A stretch of 12,351 nt of DNA from Baffinella frigidus (lineage: Eukaryota > Cryptophyceae > Cryptomonadales > Baffinellaceae), in assembly GCA_026770585.1 (NCBI GenBank), contig MU646306.1:363856-376206 (forward strand), written 5' to 3'. The translations under genes and the position numbers were made by a program. Under the pieces are notes generated by a model that had not been told where the DNA came from, ran no database searches, and saw only the letters and a program-made list of their open reading frames with translations. Positions 1-12,257 of the stretch are shown piece by piece. The number at the start of each line of letters is the position of its first letter. Position 1 is the stretch's first letter.

Positions 1-33
1 AGAGAGAGAGATAGCAAAATTGATCGGATTGAC

Positions 34-66
34 CTCGTCGAGGAGCGCGTCGGTGTATCCGCTTCA
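34..66 (-). pseudogene. 3' fragment of the SELRSALIRF exon copy
   Basis: The minus strand repeats the segment encoding YTDALLDE with the donor GACGAG/GTCAAT. Upstream of it the exon is replaced by an AACATC/GATGTT microsatellite, which itself appears to have grown out of the exon's AACATC codons. Confidence 0.6.
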
Positions 67-90
67 ACATCAACATCAACATCAACATCA

Positions 91-142
91 AGAGAGAGAG
101 AGAGAGAGAGGGAGACAGAGAGGGAGGGAGAGGGAGAGAGAG

Positions 143-185
<43 letters not shown>

Positions 186-198
186 GAGAGAGTGAGAG
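91..198. repeat. AG/CT microsatellite in an intron
   Basis: AG dinucleotides with occasional GG and GT interruptions. On the minus sense strand this is a CT tract starting a few bases after the donor of exon 205-267. An AACATC hexamer array (66-90) lies next to it and a short AG run occupies bases 1-10. Confidence 0.95.
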
Positions 199-204
199 AT
201 TGAC

Positions 205-267
205 CTCGTCGAGGAGCGCGTCGGTGTAGCCGATGTTGAAGCGGATCAGCGCGCTCCGCAGCTCCGA
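205..267 (-). CDS. WW/EF-hand gene, exon SELRSALIRFNIGYTDALLDE
   Basis: The acceptor is CGAATGCAG/TCG and the donor is GACGAG/GTCAAT, 63 bases, phase 0 at both ends. Its Ser-Glu finishes the EF-hand loop begun in the previous exon, and LRSALIRFNIG is the exiting helix. The donor is followed immediately by a long CT tract on the sense strand. Partial copies lie at 34-66 and 670-695. Confidence 0.78.
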
Positions 268-3200
268 CTGCATTCGAGGGTGGATGTTATGACATTGCAT
301 TCGAGCGTGGATGTAACGACATTACCTTCAATGGAGGTCAGGGCAGGTTCGGGGAGGCATAATGTGTTGCCTCCCCCCGGCCGCAAATGCCCCGACTGCG
401 TTTGTCCAGGGAGAGGCAGTGGAGCGGGTTTGGCATCTGTTGGTCACGGAAACAACGAAACACCGCCAGCCACTCTACATCGTACTTGGAAGCGGCCACC
501 AACCCTCCAAGGCTGGGCAAATCGTCGAATTTGAGGTCACGTATTTCCCTTAGAGGCCGCCGGATTCCGGCGTCCGTGGAGCCATTTGGCTTTGAAATTG
601 AAAATCAAACATCATCGATTTGCCCAGAGCGTCAGGGATGGTGGGGATCAGCGCGATGCGAAGCTCCGACTGCATCCGAAGGTGGATGCCATGACAGCAC
701 AGGTCCCCAGCTAAGTAAGTACACGGTGTTCACTTATGCATCAGACTGCGCGCGCCATAAGTCAACACCGTGTACTTATCTGGGACCTGTGAGAGACGAC
801 CGTCCGTGTATCTTGTATAAGGTTGACCTATCCTGATCGAGGTCATAGGAGAAACACGCGGTCCTAAGAACCGTGGAGTCCTTCCCTAAGTCAGCACGGT
901 ATTCTAAAGTCAACACGGTATTCCAAAGTCAATATATTCAAAAGTCGACACGGAATTCGGAGTGAGTTTCGGGGGTGACCTGCGAGAGGCGGCCGTCCTT
1001 GACGATGTCAAGTTCGCGGAAGGTGTTCTGAAGTCAAAACGTCATTCTGAAGTCAACACGATATTCAAAAGTCGACACGGAATTCGAAGGGAGTTTCGGG
1101 GGTGACCTGCGAGAGGCGGCCGTCCTTGTCAATGTCAAGTTCGCGGAACGCCTGGTTTGGGGTTTGAGGATTGGGGTTTGGGGTTTGGGGGTTGGGGTTA
1201 GGGGTGAGGGTTTAGGGTTCAGGTTGTGGGGTTCGGGGTGCAGGGTTTGGGGTTTAGGGTTTAGGGTTTGGGTTTGAGAGTTCAGGGTTTAGGGTGGAGG
1301 GGTGATGATTTTGGGTTTAGGGTTTAGGGTTGAGGGTTTGGTGTTTAGGGTTAAGGGTTAAGGGTTAAGGGTTAATGGTGTAGGGTGTAGGGGTCAGGGG
1401 TCAGGGTTAAGGGTTAAGGGTTAAGGGTTAAGGGTTAAGGGTTAAGGGTTTAGGGTTCAGGGTGCAGGGTGCAGGGTTCAGGGTTCATGATTTAGGGTTC
1501 AGGGTTTCGGGTTTAGGGTTTAAAGTTTCGGGTTTCGGGGTCAGGGTTTCAGGGTTTCGAGTTTCGGGTTTCGGTTTTCGGGTGTAGGGATCACCTTGGT
1601 CATCTGGCCCCACTTCTCGTTCCACTTCTGGAGCATCATCGCCACCGATCGCTTCACCTTGTGGGGGGGGGGTAGGATTTAGGGTTTAGGGTTTGGGGTT
1701 TGGGATGTGGGGTTTGGGGTTTGGGGTTTGGGGTTTGGGGTTTGTGGTTTGTGGTTTGTGGTTTGGGGTTTGGGGTCTAGGGTTGAGGGTTTAGTGTTGA
1801 GGGGTGAGAGTTTAGTTCTGAGAGTTTAGTGTTTAGAACCCCCGAGTTTAGTGTTTAGAACCCCTAAACCCTGAATCCAGGGTCGTATTCCACCCCTCAA
1901 TGTTCGCATCGGTCAGATGACCAAGGTCAACCCTAACCCCCAAACCCTAAACCCTAAACCCTGATCTCAGACCATAAACTCTGCCTAAACCCTAACCACG
2001 TCAACTTTCGAAGTCAACTTAATCGACCTTGCTCTTTTGCTCTTCGCCAGAAAAATCAGTGACATGCACGCCCAGGAACCTATACGTGTCCTCTTCCGGT
2101 ACGAAAAAAAACGGTGTCTCGAAAAATAGACTGGAAAGAAGAAAAGCTGCCATTTTGCTCCTCCACAGCGGAGTCGGTAACTTCCGCATAATCCCTAAAC
2201 CCTAACCACGGCAACTTTCGAAGTCAACTTAACAAACCTTGCTCTTCGACTCTTCTGCAGTGAAGTCGATGATATGCACGCCTGGGAACCCAACACTTTC
2301 TTGGTACAACAACAATAAATCGTCTCCTCAAGAAACATATGATGGGAAAGAAGTAACCTTGCTCTTCGACTCTTCTGCAGCGAAGTCCAAGACTTGCACG
2401 CCCGGGAACCTACACGTATCCTTTCCCGGTACAAAAACAATCAACCGTTTCCTCGAAAAAAAAAGATGGGGAAGAAGAAATCTGGCTCTTCGACTCTTCT
2501 GCAGCGAAGTCGGCATCTTCCTCATAACCCCTAAAAAGTCGGTGTCCTCCTCATAACCTTAACCCAACCACGGCAACTTTCGAAGTCAACTCAACAGACC
2601 TTGCTTTTGGACTCTTCTGCAGTGAAGTCGGTGATGTGCACGCCCGGGAACCAACTCGCCTGAGACAGCCCGAGATGCAACCCAACCTGCCGAACCCCCA
2701 CGTCAGCAATCTCGCATGGAAAAATATGACCGGGGTTCTATCGCATGGGTGGGTATAATGGTACCCATGCGAGATTCAGATTGAGGTGAGATTGAGGTGC
2801 AGACCCGCCTGCCGAACCCCCACGTCAGCAATCTCGCATGGAAACATATTGGAGCCAATCCAACTTAATAGGGTAACTAACGAAAATGGGGTAGTTAGGC
2901 CTACGAAAATGGGGTAGTTAGGCCGAGTGTTTATGATAAATACGCACCGGCAACGAAATTCACTACACACATGGATCGTACACGTAATTATTCAAGCATG
3001 TGTGTAGTAAATTTCGTTATCGGTGCGTGTTTATCATAAATACTCGTCCGGATGAGATCTCGCATGGAAACATGTTGGAACCAACTCGCCTGCGACAGCC
3101 CGAGATGCAACCCAACCTGCCGAACCCCCACGTCAGCGATCTCGCATGGAAACACATGACCGGGGTTCTATCGCATGGGTGGGTATGATGGTACCCATGC

Positions 3201-5039
3201 GAGATTAAGATTGAGGTGAGATTGAGGTGCAGACCCGCCTGCCGAACCCCCACGTCAGCAATCTCGCATGGCAACATACTGGAACCCACGCGAGTGACAT
3301 ACTCCCGGATGGCCCTGCGTTGACCCCTCCCCCGGCAGTTATCTTCGTATACGTTGTATACTTGGTGATATACGACTCTGGGTAGGTCCCTCGAGATTAT
3401 CTTCTCTCTCGTGTGACCTCTTACCCAGAGTCTATCATCTCCTCGAAAAAACGCAGCGGGAAGCACTTGGAACGTCCATCGGGGGGTTTGAGTGGGGGTT
3501 TGACAGGTTGGGTTGCATCTCGGGCTGTCGCAGGCGAGTTGGTTCCAATATGTTTCCATATGAGATCGCTGACGTCATCTCTTCGAAAAAACGCAGCGGA
3601 AAGCACTTGAAACGTCCATCGGGAAGAATTTTTTTGTTCCCGAGTAGGAGCAGGATACCCCACCAGCAACTACCCGCAGCTTATCTCGGGTTTTGAAACC
3701 TTTCGGGTCCTGGTACAAATCAATGAAATCGCATTGGTATCTCCCGTCAGCGGTTCCTAGGTCCTTAGGACCTTCCTACTGTAGGGGCCTAGGAATAAAT
3801 AAGATTCTTTTATACAATCCCGGATCCTTGCAAGGACCCGGTAAAAGCTGCTACGGGCTGCTGGTGGTAACCGCTCCAACTCGCGAAGAAACCGTTGATC
3901 TCCTCAAACTCGAGCGCCGCGAACGACGGATGGGGATGGTATTGTATCACTCCACTCAAGGCTTGAGGGCCTATCTAGGGCCTGTATCGAGAGTAGTCAA
4001 GAAGAAGAAGAGGATTTTGATGTTTGTGTCCGAGGCCATGCAATTTAAACCGCCTTTTATGCTGTCGCAAGGGGATATTTTCCCAGATTTTGCTATTTTA
4101 GCTTCGACATAGGTATAAAATAGCACAAAATCCACCCGAAGATAGGAAAAACACGGTTTGAATTGCATGGCCTCGCCCACGAATGTGGAACACGCGGTGC
4201 TGGTCTGAAGATGCGAGGGGCTGCCGCACGACGAGAACAGGGGGGGGGGGGGACCTTCTCGACGCGCTCCGTGACCGCCGCGGCCTTCCCGTCCCACGCC
4301 TTGTGCGAGAGGGGCGCGGCGGTTCCAGGTTCGTGCCACTGCGCCGAATGCGTCCTGCCACCAGCCCTCAGGCTTGAGCGAGCAAATCGACGATTTGCGA
4401 TGTGGGATTTCAAAGGAGTTCGAAGTCGGAATCCGACTTCAACGGCTCCAATTCCCCTTGAAATCGAGAAATCGAAAATCGTCGATTTGCCCAAGCCATG
4501 AGGGCTGGTGGTGCCAATGGGGCGGGAGGGGATGGGGCGTGAGGGGATGGGGCGTCAGCAGCGGATGGGATGCGAGGAAGGCATCCCGGAGCTCAAGTGG
4601 CACGGTGCGTAGCACGTGCTCATGGTCAAGCTGTGGAAGAGCGTATTCGCTCCCACTTTCATGCACACAACTTTCGAGAGAGACCGCTTGCGGGCCGGTC
4701 CAAGAGGTGCGCGCCACGTGGGCATGGCCCGGGAATCTCAAGGCCGGGGGTAAAGGGCGGGGAGCTGCACCGCGTGTCGACCCAGAAATACGCCTTGAGC
4801 TCCGGATCCCACATCCTTCTCCACCCATCGTGCCGGTTCTTTCGGGTCCCTAGCATGCGAGCACCCGTGACCGGCCTGTCCATGTGCATCGCGTCGGATG
4901 TCCGCGGTCGCGACCCGTCCATCGCACCCCCCCCCGCGCGCGAATTCGAGCGCAGCTGGTCCCGCACCGCGCCGGAGTTTTGCCCTCCTGTGGCGGCGAG
5001 ACCAGGGTGGCCCGACGCGGAGAAGGGCCGGAGCGACAT
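205..5039 (-). CDS. Unrecognised protein with a WW domain and an EF-hand, multi-exon gene, 3' end beyond the window
   Basis: Exons in transcript order are 5039-4771, 4354-4255, 3465-3425, one copy from the 2028-2651 array, 1657-1595, 1151-1107 and 267-205. Phases are compatible at every join, giving 633 bases (211 codons) without a stop. The N-terminal part is Ser/Gly/Arg-rich and leads to a WW domain (DGWRRMWDPELKAYFWVD, then TRTHSAQWHEP across an intron). The middle has CFPLRFFEEMIDSG, an FPGVHVTDFTAEESKSK-type exon and VKRSVAMMLQKWNEKW. The C-terminal part is an EF-hand whose 12-residue loop DIDKDGRLSQSE is completed by splicing two exons, followed by ELRSALIRFNIGYTDALLDE. WW domains bind proline-rich ligands and EF-hands bind calcium, so a calcium-responsive adaptor is possible, but I do not recognise the family. 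The gene diverges from the MSI1-like gene. Start codon and some borders are uncertain. Confidence 0.75.
496..644. mobile_element. Inverted-repeat element, CCACCAACCCT family, copy 1
   Basis: The left end CCACCAACCCTCCAAGG, then GGGCAAATCGTCGA, mirrors the right end ATCGATTTGCCCAGAGC, then AGGGATGGTGG. It has a second internal palindrome around 555-580. It is flanked by GG on both sides (CC on minus), consistent with a 2 base target duplication in an exon copy. No transposase frame is present. Confidence 0.75.
645..695 (-). pseudogene. 5' fragment of the SELRSALIRF exon copy, interrupted by an inverted-repeat element
   Basis: ATGCAG then SELRIALI is readable on the minus strand up to GCTGATCC, where the element at 496-644 begins. 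On the far side, at 495 and below, the sequence resumes CCGCTTCC, the next exon bases, and then diverges. The element therefore sits inside an exon copy. Confidence 0.6.
698..791. repeat. Hairpin-forming inverted repeat
   Basis: CACAGGTCCCCAGCTAAG, then TACACGGTGTTCACTTATG, mirrors CATAAGTCAACACCGTGTAC, then TATCTGGGACCTGTG, with a spacer of about 16 bases. It lies in the intron between the EF-hand exon and the SELRSAL exon. Confidence 0.85.
980..1021 (-). pseudogene. Broken copy of the EF-hand exon
   Basis: It reads FRELDIVKDGRLSQ with the same donor GTCACC. The acceptor AG is replaced by ACACC, and loop position 3 is Val instead of Asp. It belongs to an approximately 120 base repeat unit that also repeats the following intron sequence (961-1080 against 1083-1150). 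Confidence 0.65.
1107..1151 (-). CDS. WW/EF-hand gene, EF-hand exon AFRELDIDKDGRLSQ
   Basis: The acceptor AAACCAG/GCG emerges from telomere-like repeat and the donor is CTCGCAG/GTCACC, with phase 0 at both ends. DIDKDGRLSQ is loop positions 1-10 of a canonical EF-hand. Joining to the next exon (SELRSAL...) supplies Glu at loop position 12, so the splice completes a textbook calcium loop and its exiting helix. Confidence 0.78.
1155..1590 (-). repeat. Degenerate telomere-like array, C-rich strand on minus
   Basis: TTTAGGG, TTAAGGG, TTTGGGG and TTTCGGG heptamers fill the intron between the VKRSVAMMLQ and EF-hand exons. On the sense (minus) strand this is CCCTAAA/CCCTTAA. TTAAGGG runs uninterrupted for about nine units around 1345-1450. 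Confidence 0.95.
1595..1657 (-). CDS. WW/EF-hand gene, exon VKRSVAMMLQKWNEKWGQMTK
   Basis: This 63 base island lies within telomere-like repeat. A C-rich tract then CACAAG precedes it as acceptor, and ACCAAG/GTGATC follows as donor; both borders are phase 0. The reading VKRSVAMMLQ, KWNEKWGQMTK is amphipathic and runs directly into AFRELD of the EF-hand exon, forming a plausible first helix. An inverted fragment of its 3' end occurs near 1912. Confidence 0.7.
1668..1850 (-). repeat. Degenerate telomere-like array, C-rich strand on minus
   Basis: TTTAGGG and TTTGGGG heptamers with TTTGTGG variants lie upstream of the VKRSVAMMLQ exon in transcript direction, reaching within about 15 bases of its acceptor. 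Confidence 0.92.
1855..1990 (+). repeat. Inverted telomere-like segment, C-rich strand on plus
   Basis: CCCTAAACCC and CCCCAAACCC on the plus strand enclose CAGATGACCAAGGTCAACCC (about 1913), which is an inverted copy of the VKRSVAMMLQ exon's last codons and donor. The polarity of repeat relative to exon is preserved inside the inversion. Confidence 0.8.
2028..2079 (-). CDS. Tandem exon copy D, FLGVHVTDFSGEEQKSK
   Basis: It has acceptor CGTATAG/GTTCCT and donor AGCAAG/GTCGAT, 52 bases, with the same phases as copy C. It is the copy nearest the downstream exon and the most divergent in sequence (Leu, Ser-Gly and Gln substitutions), yet it stays open. Either this or copy C is the likely constitutive exon. 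Confidence 0.6.
2238..2289 (-). pseudogene. Tandem exon copy B, FPGVHIIDFTAEESKSK, acceptor lost
   Basis: The frame and donor (AGCAAG/GTTTGT) are kept, but the expected AG is GG (TTGGGTTCCCAG). A cryptic AG inside the copy would shorten it and change the entry phase, so it is probably a relic or a rarely used exon. Confidence 0.45.
2358..2409 (-). CDS. Tandem exon copy C, FPGVQVLDFAAEESKSK
   Basis: It has acceptor CGTGTAG/GTTCCC and donor AGCAAG/GTTACT, length 52, entry phase 2 and exit phase 0. It therefore fits between the CFPLRFFEEMIDSG exon and the VKRSVAMMLQ exon. With copy D it is one of the two copies carrying both splice signals, so the two may be alternatives or one may be decaying. 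Confidence 0.6.
2483..2520 (-). pseudogene. Tandem exon copy E, fragment without donor
   Basis: The minus strand resembles the DFAAEESKS part of copies A-D (CTTCGCTGCAGAAGAGTCGAAGAGC), but the donor is replaced by CAGATT and the 5' part is missing. A further shorter fragment lies near 2163-2187. Confidence 0.5.
2600..2651 (-). CDS. Tandem exon copy A, FPGVHVTDFTAEESKSK
   Basis: Minus-strand reading is FPGVHVTDFTAEESKSK, followed by donor AGCAAG/GTCTGT. The bases before it read GTTGG rather than an AG acceptor, because the copy abuts the start of the 200 base duplicated block. The reading frame is intact but the exon may not be recognised. It is one of five related segments. Confidence 0.5.
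2648..2855. repeat. 200 base duplicated block, copy 1
   Basis: It starts GAACCAACTCGCCTG, contains CCGGGGTTCTATCGCATGGG and two CACGTCAGCAATCTCGCATGG units, and is about 95 percent like 3075-3280 by eye. GTACCCATGCGAG against CTCGCATGG gives it internal inverted repeats. Its left edge coincides with tandem exon copy A. Confidence 0.85.
2866..2926. repeat. TTAATAGGGTAAC repeat fragment
   Basis: CTTAATAGGGTAAC, then GAAAATGGGGTAGTTAGGCC occurring twice in tandem (about 2880 and 2903), is shared with the arms of the insertion at 7830-7994. The second arm of that element type is missing here. Confidence 0.7.
2927..3043. mobile_element. Inverted-repeat element with CAACGAAATTCACTACAC core
   Basis: The left arm GTGTTTATGATAAATACGC, then ACCGGCAACG, mirrors CGTTATCGGTGCG, then TGTTTATCATAAATAC, with arms near 46 bases. 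The innermost arm sequence CAACGAAATTCACTACAC is shared with the element at 6502-6650. Confidence 0.85.
3075..3285. repeat. 200 base duplicated block, copy 2
   Basis: Direct repeat of 2648-2855. An inverted piece (GGTTGCATCTCGGGCTGTCG and on to about 3575) lies downstream. The two direct copies flank a pair of inverted-repeat elements at 2866-3043. Confidence 0.85.
3425..3465 (-). CDS. WW/EF-hand gene, small exon CFPLRFFEEMIDSG
   Basis: The strong donor GACTCTGG/GTAAGA and an AAG acceptor (GGACGTTCCAAG) delimit 41 bases ending in phase 2, which fits the single leading G of the next exon type. A second copy at 3562-3607 differs from it mostly at third positions in this frame (TTC/TTT, GAG/GAA), supporting the frame. 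The acceptor is less certain than the donor. Confidence 0.6.
3562..3626 (-). pseudogene. Second copy of the CFPLRFFEEM exon with its upstream flank
   Basis: It shares CGATGGACGTT, CAAGTGCTT and CCGCTGCGTTTTTTCGA with 3440-3485, then runs into GAGATGACGTCAGCGATC instead of the GACTCTGG/GTAAGA donor. It is therefore truncated at its 3' end and fused to an inverted piece of the 200 base repeat. Confidence 0.55.
3660..3867. mobile_element. Inverted-repeat element, CCACCAGCAAC family, copy 1
   Basis: CCACCAGCAAC, then CCCGCAGCTTAT, mirrors TAAAAGCTGC, then TACGGGCTGCTGGTGG. The interior has CCTAGG..CCTAGG and GGATCC-type palindromes, shared with the copy at 6094. It lies in an intron of the minus-strand gene. 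Confidence 0.8.
4031..4175. mobile_element. Inverted-repeat element, CGAGGCCATGCAATT type
   Basis: CGAGGCCATGCAATTTAAAC mirrors GGTTTGAATTGCATGGCCTCG; the interior is AT-rich with TGCTATTTTAG against TAAAATAGCAC. It lies in the intron just after the WW exon 4255-4354. Confidence 0.85.
4255..4354 (-). CDS. WW/EF-hand gene, exon completing the WW domain
   Basis: The acceptor is GGTGGCAG/GACGC. The first G completes Arg, then THSAQWHEP supplies the second Trp and the terminal Pro of the WW domain. It continues LSHKAWDGKAAAVTERVEK and ends GAGAAG, followed by GTCCCC and a long C tract, phase 0. An inverted-repeat element ends two bases before the acceptor AG. Confidence 0.75.
4358..4511. mobile_element. 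Inverted-repeat element, CCACCAACCCT family, copy 2
   Basis: The left end CCACCAGCCCTCAGGCTTG, then GCAAATCGACGATTTG, mirrors AAATCGTCGATTTGCCCAAG, then ATGAGGGCTGGTGG. It is flanked by TG on both sides. On the minus strand its last bases GGTGG plus CAG form the acceptor of exon 4255-4354. Confidence 0.8.
4771..5039 (-). CDS. WW/EF-hand gene, first recognisable exon with the N-terminal half of the WW domain
   Basis: Taken from the ATG at 5039-5037 (GAGGCCATG) to CGACACGCG followed by donor GTGCAG, phase 2. It begins MSLRPFSASGHPGLAATGG, is rich in Ser, Gly and Arg, then reads RHDGWRRMWDPELKAYFWVD. The GW, the YFW aromatic cluster and the spacing fit a WW domain whose second Trp and final Pro come from the next exon. 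The frame is open further upstream without an ATG, and a pyrimidine-rich CTCTCAACCAG near 5176 could be an acceptor, so this may be an internal exon extending further 5'. Confidence 0.7.
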
Positions 5040-5151
5040 GGCCTCGGATAGGTCCTGGACCTTGCCAGGGCCCACCTGCGCCTTGGGCGACTCCGCCCTC
5101 GATGGCGCCCAGGTTGATGCAGAGAGAAAGCGCCGAGGAGAACGGAGCACA

Positions 5152-6040
5152 CCGAAAGATGGCGAACGGGGTGCTGGTTGAGAGACACAGATGAAGGGAC
5201 GCGCCCGCGCCGTCGTACCTACGCTACTCGCGAGGACCCTCAGGTTACGAGGCGCAAAACGGCGGTATTCCTCATAACCTAAAAGTAGTTACATTCCTTA
5301 AGTTGCCGTTTTCAGTTGAGCCATTCTCTAATGTATTCATTGAGATCTAAGTTGACAGGATTCGCGCGAAAATGTCCGGTGGTAGGCGCCTCTCCCCCGA
5401 TCCTAGCGTCTCCTCTTGGGTGCCTAGGCTCCAGCGTCCTGGTGACTTGTAGCGAGCGCCGTGCAATTCGAGATAGCCTGGTGGGTTGCGTTGTAGGGTC
5501 GTTGGGTGCCAGGAAGATGTCGAGGCCCCGGGGTGCTTGATCCGGGATCGCGAGGTGCAGCGAAGGATGGGAGGGGCGGGGACGGGCGCTTCGGGGACAG
5601 GTGTTCTCAGAAAGGGGCGGCGTGCGGGCTCGGGCGGGCATAGGTGCAGACGTTAGGGTCCGGCATCGGGTGTTCTCTCCCAGACTGGAGGGGGGTCGCC
5701 GAGGATCCGACCGAGCGCACTCAGTGCTGTGCAGTTGGGCCGCAGCGCAGGCCGGGGCCTCTGTAGGCGTGCTGCCTCGCCCCGGCGTGCCAGAAACAAT
5801 GTTCCGCGTCAATGGTGCTATCGTTGGGCAACGGCGGAGCAGCGCTGGCCATGTGCGGTCCCTCTGCACGGATCCTCGTTTGCAGCGTCTGCGTCTGCAA
5901 ACGAGGGGCTGACGGAGCAATGTGTGGCAGCGCGGCGGCGGCGGTGTGGGAGGGGGGTTGGTCTGTGCGGCTCGCGGCGGGTGGTTGCATGGTTGTGACA
6001 GGATTGCTGACGGGCGCTTGTTCGTGGCTTTTCGTGGCAG
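5152..6040. promoter_or_regulatory. GC-rich divergent intergenic region with presumed promoters and 5' ends
   Basis: This interval separates the oppositely oriented genes. It is GC-rich, lacks telomere-like repeat, and must hold both promoters and probably 5' untranslated or first-exon sequence of the MSI1-like gene. A TTTTCGCGC motif (minus strand, 5364-5372) fits the E2F core TTTSSCGC. No clear TATA box is seen. Long frames on both strands here (for example minus 5312-5920) are Arg/Pro/Ser-rich and resemble no family I know. Confidence 0.4.
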
Positions 6041-12151
<6,111 letters not shown>

Positions 12152-12159
12152 TGATACAC

Positions 12160-12257
12160 CCTCAACCCTCAACCCTATAACCTTGGACTCTAAACCCTAA
12201 ACCCTAAACCCTATAACCTTGGACCCTAAACCCTATAACCTTGGACCCTAAACCCTA
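12160..12257 (+). repeat. Telomere-like and 21 base repeat at the window end
   Basis: CCCTAAACCCTATAACCTTGGAC units, about three copies, start nine bases after the donor of exon 12061-12150. A poly-C run at about 12285-12298 and ACAC follow; no further exon could be supported in 12258-12351. Confidence 0.85.

Noticed and set aside
88-300. 70 residue minus frame with long Leu-Ser runs
   Set aside because: Only the part at 205-267 is a plausible exon; the Leu-Ser run is translation of the CT microsatellite after the donor.
338-520. Minus frame SKYDVEWLAVFRCFRDQQ considered as another exon
   Set aside because: It has some protein-like look, but it follows an element boundary and the CCGCTTCC bases are better explained as the continuation of a broken exon copy. 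No conserved motif was found.
1155-1590. True chromosome end (telomere)
   Set aside because: The arrays are degenerate, internal, oriented both ways across the window, and contain exons, so this is interstitial repeat. A past fusion or subtelomeric origin remains possible.
2645-3285. CRISPR-like array because of repeated CACGTCAGCAATCTCGCATGG
   Set aside because: There are only a few copies within a larger direct duplication, no regular spacers, and the context is eukaryotic.
4570-5181. 203 residue plus-strand frame opposite the WW exon
   Set aside because: It is a shadow of the minus-strand exon in GC-rich sequence; the WW motif reads only on minus.
5312-5920. 202 residue minus-strand frame in the intergenic region
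   Set aside because: It is Arg/Pro/Thr-rich low-complexity translation of GC-rich DNA, overlapped by open frames on the other strand and with no family resemblance. A 5' exon of the WW gene here cannot be excluded but is not supported.
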